NCBI GenBank assembly: GCA_037178675.1
Contig: JAYMGJ010000785.1
Coordinates: forward strand, 1-64,000
Source of the DNA: Scleroderma bovista
Taxonomy: Eukaryota > Basidiomycota > Agaricomycetes > Boletales > Sclerodermataceae
DNA: 64,000 bases
Direction: 5' to 3'
Position 1 is the first letter of the stretch. Each line of letters opens with the position of its first letter. This document shows, in pieces, positions 11,517-20,160 of this stretch. The notes below the pieces were generated by a model. That model made no database searches. It was not told the DNA's origin and saw only the letters and a program-made list of their open reading frames with translations. Made by a program: the position numbers and the translations under genes.

Positions 11517-12435
11517 TTACAAAAAGTGTAGTAGAAGTGTAGTAAAAGTGAACCAAAAGTGTAGTAAAAGTGTAGTAAGAAGTGAACCAAAAGTGTAGTA
11601 AAAGGTGTAGTAAAAAGTGTAGTCAAAGTGTACAAAAAAGTGCACAAAAAAGCGTAGTAAGAGTGTAGTCAAAAGTGTAGTAAAAGTGTACAACAAGTAT
11701 AGTAAAAGTGTACAAAAAAGTGTAGTAAAAGTGTAGTAAAGTGTAGTAAAAGTGTAGTCAAAAGTGTAGTACAAGTGTACAAAAAAGCGTAGTAAAAGTG
11801 TAGTCAAAAGTGTAGTAAAAGTGTACCAAAAAGCGTAGTAAAAGTGTAGTCAAAGGGTAGTAAAAGTGTACCAAAAAGCGTAGTAAAAGTGTAGTCAAAA
11901 GTGTAGTAAAAGTGTACCAAAAAGCGTAGTAAAAGTGTAGTCAAAAGCGTAGTAAAAGTGTAGTAAAAGTGTAGTCAAAAGTGTACCAAAAAGCGTAGTA
12001 AAAGTGTAGTCAAAAATGTAGTAAAAGTGTACAAAAAGTGTAGTCAAAGTGTACAAAAAGTGTAGTAAAAGCGTAGTGAAAGTGTACAAAAAAGCGTAGT
12101 AAAAGCGTAGTAAAAGTGTAGTCAAAAGTGTAGTCAAAGTGTACAAAAAAGTGTAGTAAAAGTGTACAAAAAAGCGTAGTAAAAGTGTAGTAAAAAGTGT
12201 ACAAAAAAGTGTACAAAAAGTGTAGTAAAAGTGTAGTAAAAGTGTACAAAAAAGCGTAGTAAAAGTGTAGTCAAAAGTGTAGTCAAAGTGTACAAAAAAG
12301 CGTAGTAAAAGTGTAGTAAAAGTGTAGTCAAAAGTGTAGTCAAAGTGTACAAAAAAGTGTAGTAAAAGTGTACAAAAAAGCGTAGTAAAAGCATAGTCAA
12401 AGTGTAGTAAAATGTGTACAAAAAATGTGTAGTAT
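11517..12435 (-). repeat. 11-13 bp A/T-rich minisatellite, inverted array
   Basis: The same family in reverse complement (AAAAGTGTAGTCAAAAGTG, AAAAGTGTACAAAAAAGCG). With the forward arrays it forms a large imperfect inverted repeat around a ~120 bp spacer (11397-11516), which itself contains a short CTTAACCTAATAATGAC-like repeat. Confidence 0.9.
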
Positions 12436-12835
12436 CCATTAGGAAATATTGTGTAGTGTTTGTATTGTAGTGTTGATTACCAAAAATGCGTAGTATCAAT
12501 TAGTGAATGTTGTGTAGTGTTTGTGTTGTAGTGTTGATTACCAAAAATGCGTAGTAACAATTAGGAAATGTTGTGTTGTGTTTGTGTTGTAGTGTTGATT
12601 ACCAAAAATGTGTAGTGTCACTTAGGATGTGTTATGTTGTGTTTGTGATGTAGTGTTAATTACCAAAAATGCGGAGTAGTTGTGTAGTGTTTGTGTTGTA
12701 GTGCTGATTACCAAAAATGCGTAGTAATTGTGTTGTGTTTGTGATGTAGTGTTGATTACCAAAAATGCGGAGTAGTTGTGTAGTGTTTGTGTTGTAGTGC
12801 TGATTACCAAAAATGCGTAGTATAATTGTGTGTAG
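12436..12835. repeat. tandem repeat, 61 bp unit grading into 48 bp unit
   Basis: About seven copies of a unit starting ACCAAAAATGCGTAGTA and ending GTTTGTGTTGTAGTGTTGATT. The first copies are ~61 bp and later ones lose ~13 bp to give 48 bp units. Its TGTAGTGTT core resembles the adjoining minisatellite, from which it may derive. Confidence 0.8.
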
Positions 12836-13009
12836 CAAAAGTGTAGTACCACTTGGTAGTTGGTACTGCCACTGTGTGTCCAAAATTTGACTAAGTGCCC
12901 AAAAATGCCAAAAACGCGATATTGTGGACACTGTTTGTCACTCCTCTTGCGCAACGTGGCAAACTTTACCAAACAGATGCCTTTTCCTACTATGTAGCAG
13001 TGGGCTCAA

Positions 13010-13290
13010 CACAACAAAGCTTAGTGCCGGAGCTAATGGTAAGTTTCCTACTACCACAACATATTAACTTGTCTAACATTGCTACTAATAGGTTATTTCA
13101 CTACACAACAAAAGTTAGTGCCGGAGCTAATGGTAAGTTTCCCACTACAACTACATATTAACTTATCTAACAAGGGTACTAATAGGCTATTTGACTACAC
13201 AACAAATGTTAGTGCTGGAACTAAAGGTAAGTTTTATATGTTACCTTGTCTAATAATGGTACTAATAGGTTATTTGACTATGGTCAAACA
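13010..13290 (+). repeat. 94 bp tandem repeat carrying splice-like signals
   Basis: Three copies start at 13010, 13104 and 13198, the last slightly shortened. Each contains, in order, TTAGTGCCGGAGCTAATG, a consensus 5' splice site (GGTAAGT), a branch-like CTAAC/CTAAT, and CTACTAATAG resembling a 3' splice site, so every unit looks like a small exon plus an intron. No long open frame supports a gene. Confidence 0.7.
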
Positions 13291-13589
13291 CCACTAGAGG
13301 CTATTAGCCTGCCGGAAATTGACAATCACTTTCAACTCTGTAAGTAGTTTATCTCACTTGATCTAGCTTGTCACTAACTCAACTTTCATATAGGTTAATT
13401 GCTTTGTGTGGGTAGTTGTGATTAGGATTATATTATGTAGTGTCTCTAACTACACCATGTATGTAGTAGTTAGTAATTGCTAATATATTTGTTGCTTTAT
13501 ATGCTAGTATTTGGAGTGCTATAAGAGTTTGAAAGAGTATGGTAATGGCATTATTGTCAATCCTAGTGTATAGCCCTTGTGCTAGTCCC

Positions 13590-13735
13590 GGAAACACTAG
13601 ACCTGTACAAATGGGAGGTGTTTGTATAGGTCTGTACAGAGCAGTACAGACTCTGTGCACTCTGTGAAGCTCTGTATTAGTGGGAACCTTTCTGTGGGCT
13701 CTGTGACTCTGTACAAGTCTGTGTGGGACTGTATA
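13590..13735. repeat. TCTGTACAG-rich repeats
   Basis: Short degenerate copies of TCTGTACAGA and CTCTGTGCACTCTGTG. This is the right-hand counterpart of the motif cluster at 9797-9855. No gene is seen between 13291 and 13930. Confidence 0.5.
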
Positions 13736-13929
13736 GGGAAGGGCTGGTTTGCTGATGAATGGTCATCGGTAATAAATGTGGGGTATTGACTGGTAATAAT
13801 CACGTACACACTGGCAATCATGATGCTTGCAATATAAGCCTGTCAGGATTGTATTTGAAGACAGAGACCAGACCAGTGATGTAGTGACCAGTGATGGTCA
13901 TCCTGGTATTACACTGGATAATAGGTATA

Positions 13930-14480
13930 GCGGTAGCATATCGACTGGCAATGGGCATACAACTATTATACTGACTGGTAACTGTCCCACCGGTAGCATA
14001 CAAACTGGTGTTGGTCATACTGGTGTTATACTGGCCAGTACTGAAGGTACTGCTATTATGCTGACCGGTAACAGTCATACCGGTAGCATACTGACCGCTA
14101 TGTGGTGTACCAGTATCATTCTAGTATTGTGTTTTGACCTGCGAAGATACTGTTCTATATGGGCATACTGACCGCCAATGGTCATACTGGTATTATACTC
14201 AGCCCGTAGCGAGTCAAGTGGTGACTGTCATACCGGTGGCCTTCATACCGGTAGCATACCGACCGGTCAGTGTCATATCTGTAGCATACTGACCGGTCAC
14301 TATCATACCAGTAGCATACCGGGCGGTCAGAGTCATACCGGTATCACGACCGGTCAGTGTCTTACCGGTAGCATACCGACTGGTCACTGTCATACCGGGA
14401 GCATATCAACTGGTGTGTCATACCGGTGCATACTGACCGGTAACAGTCATACCGGTAGCATATTGTTCTACATGGATAAA
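13930..14480 (+). repeat. ~30 bp ACCGGT minisatellite, forward array left of the TET/JBP gene
   Basis: Diverged copies of a ~30 bp unit of the form GTCATACCGGTAGCATACC followed by GACCGGTCAST, most regular at 14226-14470. Most units hold two ACCGGT/CCGGT boxes, hence CpG dinucleotides. The array ends ~55 bp beyond the 3' end of the TET/JBP gene. Confidence 0.85.
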
Positions 14481-14535
14481 GCATATCCTGCCAGAAACAT
14501 GTATTGGACTACCAGTCATGGCCAATTAAGGTAAT

Positions 14536-15883
14536 CTACACCTCCAACTGCAACAACGCATCCTGGACCTTGTGAAGCCTCATTGGATCTGGCCTGGGGA
14601 CTCCGAGCCAATTATGAATGTTATCCCACATGTAGTATGCGAGGCAACATCGGTCTCCACCCTCCTCGATCACTCCATGCCTGAGGAGCCTACCAGAAAA
14701 TGCTACAACCGTGCCCGGGCTATATTCCAGCTGAACTCCAAGGGTTGGGATATTAAGGAAGCAATCTTGATATTCACCGACAGTGGCGAGTAGATCAAAC
14801 CAATCAGACTGGGACTGGGGATCTCGGTGCAAAGGTGTTTTCCGATTGGAAATGAGTGAGAGATTTGTGTATACGGTCGACCAATGCCCCAGTGCTTCCT
14901 GCATCACAGGATCGTTCTCTATAGACCATGCATCCAGCCTCTGCCTTGCCTCTAGACCGGCATGATAGAGTGGAGGGTGCATTATAGATAGCGTACCAGA
15001 AAGGAGGGCAGATGGGAGGCAAATATTCTTTCCCCATTCCTTGCCTGCCGGTGTTGCAAGCCCTGCAGAAACCGATGGTGTGTGTTTCCTTGTCTGTACC
15101 CGAGGTTAATTATGTTTGTTTCTGAAGAAAGATATAACTCTACCGAGTGGCCTTGCAAATGCCTAGCTGGTGAAAACTCCAGACATCCGGATGGTGTACT
15201 TCCCGGTCGGAAGTATTGATCAGAGTTTCTCCAACTCTGGTTTTTGATACTCTTCCGGAGGTTGTCACCAAGAGGCTGAAGGCCTGTAACAATATGTTTC
15301 TTTACCTACATGTCAGACAAGGCATGCATAATATCGACCACCATACCTGAATTGGCCTAGCTAAGGCACCTGGAAGGTACCACAAAGCGATGCTATCTCC
15401 TTCCCCAAGGATGATTGCTGGTTCCGATAAGATAGCAGGCATGTTACTGGTGCTCCTGATTGCCGGTGGGTGGTTCTCTAGGAGCTGAGCCTCTCGTTTC
15501 ATGTCAGCTCCGGACTCCATTGCAGACAGGCTCTCACTAAGTCGTATGAGATCAATGCCAGATGGAACTGAGATGGAAAGTCAGATGGTATGTTAGAGCC
15601 ATGCAATGAACTTACTGCGATTTTTGTATGCCTTAACAAGAACAGAAACCAATTGGTTCATCCCGATGCAACCATGGGATGGAATATCCAATGGAAGTGC
15701 AGGCCAGGGAAAATCGGGATCTAGTGCCAGATGGCGAAATCGCCGGCGCATGTAGCCAGCAATCCTTTCAGATAGGTGATAGTCAGTGACACCCGTGTTG
15801 AATGTGGCCATCTGGCAATATTGGATGTGTCTGTACGGAGGATGCAATGAAGCAGTCAATGACTGATTTGTGCTGAAAGCCAT
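14536..15883 (-). CDS. TET/JBP-family 2-oxoglutarate/Fe(II) dioxygenase, intact, 4 exons
   Basis: Exons 15883-15616, 15567-15347, 15275-15144 and 15093-14536 join in phase to 392 codons without a stop; introns are 48, 71 and 50 nt. The N-terminal ~200 residues match what I recall of the region preceding the catalytic domain in mushroom TET/JBP proteins (ALWYLPGALARPIQ, then SWRNSDQYFRPG, ending in LQGHS). The catalytic domain has SNRKTPLHRD (His296, Asp298: the HxD iron ligands), YSPGTVVAFSGRLLRHGV (His346: third iron ligand) and GGDRCCLAYYMWDNI (Arg355: candidate 2-oxoglutarate anchor). Family members oxidise methylated pyrimidines in DNA (5-methylcytosine, thymine or related bases), so a nuclear DNA-modifying role is likely; the substrate is not shown by the sequence. 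TET/JBP genes are expanded in basidiomycetes in association with KDZ transposons, and one lies 5.7 kb away here. Inverted ACCGGT minisatellite arrays flank it. Confidence 0.8.
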
Positions 15884-16094
15884 GGGAACTGCGACCGGTA
15901 TATCTTAACTAGTTGCCAGAAGCCGGAAGTGTGTTCCGAATGTACCCCTGCCCATGGGCATTGTATTCCTAGAATCCCACAGGTCTCAGGGTGATTGACT
16001 GCCAGCATAGTACACCTTTCTTTCAACATAACTCACCCTGGGTCTTACTAGATATCGATGGTGTAAAGTTGCCGGCCGGATGCCTGATCAGTCC

Positions 16095-16305
16095 GGTGTC
16101 CCCCCATAGTAATCAACAAGCATTGGGGTGCTATTCTCATAAGTATATGGCCTTATAGGCAGAGTGAGGGAACTTGATTGGGAAGTCAGGACCATGTCTT
16201 GGTGTCCAGTGTATGCCATACCTGCCGGCTTCATACCTGAGCAATCCGATCTCACCATCACTAGTAATCAACAATCATCGGAGTGCTATTCTCATACTTA
16301 AATCA
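16095..16305 (+). repeat. two-copy direct repeat, period 155 bp
   Basis: About 40 bp beginning TAGTAATCAACAA and ending GTGCTATTCTCATA occurs at 16107 and again at 16262 with a few changes. It lies upstream of the TET/JBP start and may fall within its promoter region. Nothing else is recognised between 15884 and 16320. Confidence 0.6.
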
Positions 16306-16321
16306 CTTTACTGTATCACCA

Positions 16322-16850
16322 TTACCGGTCAGTATACTTATCCTACCAGTATTGCCACGACCAGTGAATATCCTACTAGTATGACAATGACCAATTGGTA
16401 TGCCACCGGTATGACAGTGACCGGTTGGTATGCCACCGGTATGCTACCAGTATGACAGTGACTGGTTGGTATGCTACCGGTATGATAGTGATCGGTCGGT
16501 ATGCCACCGGTATGACAGTTACCAGTCAGTATGCTACCAGTATGATAGTGACTGGTCGGTATGCTACCGGTATGACAGTGACCGGTTGGTATGCCACCGG
16601 TATGCTACCGGTATGACAGTTACCGGTTGGTATGCTACCGGTATGATAGTGATCGGTCGGTATGCCACCGGTATGACAGTTACCAGTCAGTATGCTACCG
16701 GTATGATAGTGACTGGTCGGTATGCTACCGGTATGACAGTGACCGGTTGGTATGCCACCGGTATGCTACCGGTATGATAGTGACCGGTTGGTATGCCGCC
16801 GATATGACACTGACCGGTTGGTATGACCAATTAATCATTACTGGCCAGTA
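16322..16850 (-). repeat. ~30 bp ACCGGT minisatellite, inverted array with 161 bp higher-order unit
   Basis: Copies of GGTATGCCACCGGTATGACA followed by GTGACCGGTT (30 bp), the reverse complement of the 13.9-14.5 kb family. A higher-order repeat is visible: the doublet ATGCCACCGGTATGCTACC starts at 16430, 16591 and 16752, exactly 161 bp apart. This regularity indicates recent expansion by unequal exchange. Confidence 0.9.
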
Positions 16851-16994
16851 CACCACCTGAATGCTTATCATTAACTTGTACTACTTGTATAATCATTTCC
16901 ATTCAGTACAGTACCAGTCTTGTCTTTGCTAGTATGTACAATCCTGACATGGCTATCATCAGCCTGGACTTGTTTCAAATATTTTTTCCTCTCT

Positions 16995-17780
16995 GGCCTG
17001 ACCATACACTTATTGTGACACCCACACCCAGGCCGGACTATCCATTATGGTAACACACCTACCTGGCCTGACCATACACTATGGTGATGCCCACATCCAG
17101 GCCGGACTGTACAATATGGTGACACCCCTACCCTGGCCTGACCATACACTATGGTGATGCCCACACCCAGGCCGGACTGTACAATATGGGTGACACACCT
17201 ATCCTGGCCTGACCATACACTATGGTGACTAACCTACCCTGGCCCAATCATACACTATGGTGATGCCCACACCCAGGCCAGACTGTACAATATGGTGACA
17301 CCCCTACCCTGGCCTGACCATACACTATGGTGATTCCCACACCCAGGCCGGACTATCCATTATGGTGATGCCCACACCCAGGCTGGACTGTACAATATGA
17401 TGACACACCTATCCTGGCCCGACCATACACTATGGTGACACCCACACCCAGGCCGGACTGTACAATATGGTGACACACCTACCCTGGCCCGACCATACAC
17501 TATGGTGACACCCACACCCAGGCTGGACTGTTCAATATGCACCCATACCCTGGCCTGACCATACACTATGGTATCACCTACACCCAGGCCGGACTGTATA
17601 TTATGGTTAAACTACACACTCTGGCCAGACCATACACTATGGTGATACCTACATCCTGGCCCAAACCTATATTATGGTGACAACCCACCCCCAGGCTGGA
17701 CCATGTATTATGGTGACAATTCCGCATACTGGCCGGACCATAAATCATAGCAACACCCTTTAGTCTGGCCTGACCCCAGC
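16995..17780. repeat. 70 bp dimeric satellite (2 x 35 bp)
   Basis: About eleven copies of a 70 bp unit made of two related 35 bp halves, one starting GGCCTGACCATACACTATGG and one starting GGCCGGACTGTACAATATGG, each followed by TGAYRCCCACACCCA-type sequence. Divergence increases rightward from ~17600. Confidence 0.85.
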
Positions 17781-17844
17781 TGGCCCATAACATACGGCCG
17801 ATTGTCAACCCCTGCTGGCCGTAAAGTATGGTACAATGTAGGTA

Positions 17845-18221
17845 CATTATGTGACCATGGAGGGTGGTACAATCACCCAGCAGCACCCTATCCCCCTCCT
17901 TATCCGCCATCCAACCATCCACCCTACCATGGGCCTTATGCGCAGGGCACTTCCAGTGTCCCGTCGACTATGCTGCAGCCACAGAACAATCACACAGGAC
18001 ATTCAAATTACAGTGCACAGCACGCCGCTGTCACTCGTAGGCCCGATTATTATTTTAGCAGTACCGTTGCTGGAGGTTATGAAGAACTTCATGGCGACCC
18101 TCCCCTACTCAGACGAACCAGCACCCTCCCCAATGTTACCGTGGCTAATACGGCCCCGCAATCGCTTCCACCATCCTCTCATCCCAGTGATACCTCAATG
18201 GAGGTGTCTCCTAGTGAGTAA
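17845..18221 (+). CDS. possible partial gene, Pro/Tyr/Ser-rich
   Basis: A 126-139 residue frame containing AAPYPPPYPPSNHPPYHGP and a Ser/Thr-rich tail (TSMEVSPSE). A possible 5' splice site (GTGAGT) occurs at its end, so it could be the first exon of a longer or broken gene, but no following exon is evident. Composition alone supports it; the upstream start overlaps the satellite. It could also be chance. Confidence 0.25.
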
Positions 18222-19526
18222 TGGTTTCGCCGACTCGGCTTCCATCTGTTTGGGTGTCAATATGACTTCATCTCTGACCCATATCTACTTGCTATACATT
18301 TGCTCTATGTTCTCGATGTCGTGCTTTTGTTGCTTTTGAGTATTGGTGTCTGATCTCCATACCCCAATACACGTTGTCTTTGTGTGCGATATACCAGTGC
18401 AAGTGAACTGGGATGCATCCGACGATGTGTTGTAAAACGTGCAGAACCAAAGAAAAAAATCATAGTGTGAAAACCCTCTAAAATACCTCGATGACATACA
18501 CAGTTGAGAACATAAGAAAAAGAGAAAAGAATATGTGCGGCCTCTTAGTAGGAGTGATGGAAAACCCTCCACAGACCCTCCGCACGACACTGGACAGACG
18601 GGAAGGGAAGATGTAAAACCCTCAACACAACGCGCAACGGATCTCCACAGACCCTCCGCGCAACGCTGGACAGACGGACGGGAGGATTAGTCAACCCTCA
18701 ACACGACGCGCGACGGATCGACAGGACCTCACAAGATGCTCAGCGCACCTTCCCTGCAATGTTGATCGGGCCCAATAAACTGCCGTCAGGGGCACTCAAC
18801 CGTTTCTGGAATTGGTAGGAACCTCCCCTGAAAATGGCATCTATTAGGTACATTGTTAGGTACACAAAATATATATCTAAAGACCGTGGGAACACAAAAA
18901 AACTGCTGCCAAGGGTGGCACAACGAAAAAAAAGTCGGTGACCTCGGAGCAACGACACTATTAGACACATACCTTCTGTGCTTCTCGTCTTTGTGTATTT
19001 TTCCTTGTAGATGAAGGTGCAGTTGTGGCCCTCATCCTGCTCACTATTCGAAGGTATGGTGATGCAAAATGAAAGACTTGCCTACATACCATAAGGTTTA
19101 TGTAACTACCCCCACGGGCTGCTTCTCAACAGGAGAGCTTGTAGTCACCGATACGGTAGAATTGCCTTGCACTAGTCGAATAGTGGAACATAATCGTTCC
19201 GGTGAGGGTCAAGTACACGAACTTACAAACATGCGCAAGTTAGATCAGACTCACCATCAGGCAGTAATGTAGCAGAAACTTTCCTTGGACGTTACTTAAC
19301 AGCTGTCCTTTCTTCCGACATGCGGCTTGTTTGTGCCCTTTGGGTGCCTGTTGCACTTCTCGAATTGCTGGTCACTTTGAGTGTTCACTTCATTCTGTGT
19401 CTGCATCAGCGCGCCGCGTTGCCGTGTTTGGTCATATAATACTATGTAAATCAGGTTATTACATAGAGTTCCAGAGTTCCAGAACCACGCACACCCAACA
19501 CCGTTGACCAGCCTTGCAACAACTAT
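18222..19526. other. degenerate intergenic sequence with a 75 bp two-copy repeat
   Basis: No supported gene. At 18569-18720 a ~75 bp unit (CCACAGACCCTCCGC ... CGCGCAACGGATC) is present twice. Short open frames here have no coding character. Confidence 0.5.
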
Positions 19527-19739
19527 CACACCAGGGATTTCAAGATTTCCTGCCATTTATAGTGCATTGAAAATGACAAATGATAGTTTTAAATTTTGCT
19601 TTCACATTTTACTTGCATTGAAATTTAAAATTATTGTTGTGATTCAAATTTTAAGGGCATTAAATGTGAAAGTAAAATGTTAAATTATCATCTGTCAATA
19701 TTGTATAAACGACCGGAAAATCTTGAAATCCCCGGTGTG
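19527..19739. mobile_element. 213 bp palindromic MITE-like element
   Basis: The ends are inverted copies: CACACCAGGGATTTCAAG at 19527 and, reverse-complemented, CACACCGGGGATTTCAAG ending at 19739. Complementarity continues imperfectly inward (TGACAAATGATAGTTTTAAA against TGACAGATGATAATTTAACA), leaving a short centre near 19630. Small size, A/T richness, near-complete palindrome and no coding capacity fit a miniature inverted-repeat transposable element. No clear target-site duplication was found. Confidence 0.65.
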
Positions 19740-20160
19740 TGTGTATGTAGGCTCCTTCCTAGGGGCGCTAGTACACGCTATCTTTGCTCAAAGTCAACGT
19801 TCTTATCTCCGCATTGGATTTATCCCCCATTTGTAACCCTTCCATCATGAGTTACAAAGTCCTGAAATGTTCTCGGTATGCTTTATTCCATTGCTGGTCA
19901 CCCTAGTAGGCCACCTAACATCCACTTTCGAAGACTCTCCGATAAGTGACAATGCAATGTGTCTTACTGTAACCACCATAAATGATGCAAAAACCCCCTT
20001 GAAATTTGTGCCGTTGTGCCCCAATAACCATACAGAGCGTTGCTGTCACTGCATTACTGCATGCACCACACTCTACTTCCGCCACTTGCCAGGAAAGGGC
20101 TACAGCATAAATACCTGGATCCCATGAGAGCAACTCATACCCCTTCGCTTCCATATCAAT

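Noticed and set aside
9910..12499. Numerous open frames giving Thr/Leu/Phe/Tyr-rich translations on both strands
   Set aside because: They are translations of the 11-13 bp minisatellite, whose period lacks stops in several frames; there is no start context, splice structure or complexity of a real protein.
16174..16860. Overlapping frames with repeated MTVTGWYATG-like peptides
   Set aside because: Produced by the 30 bp ACCGGT minisatellite and open only because the period is a multiple of three.
13930..17780. CRISPR-like appearance of regularly spaced repeats
   Set aside because: The sequence is eukaryotic, repeats are contiguous and diverged without unique spacers, and no cas genes are present.
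19867..20127. Hydrophobic 86-residue frame upstream of the MFS gene as an extra N-terminus
   Set aside because: The MFS protein already starts in the expected place at 20161, and the upstream frame shows no family similarity or supported splice link.
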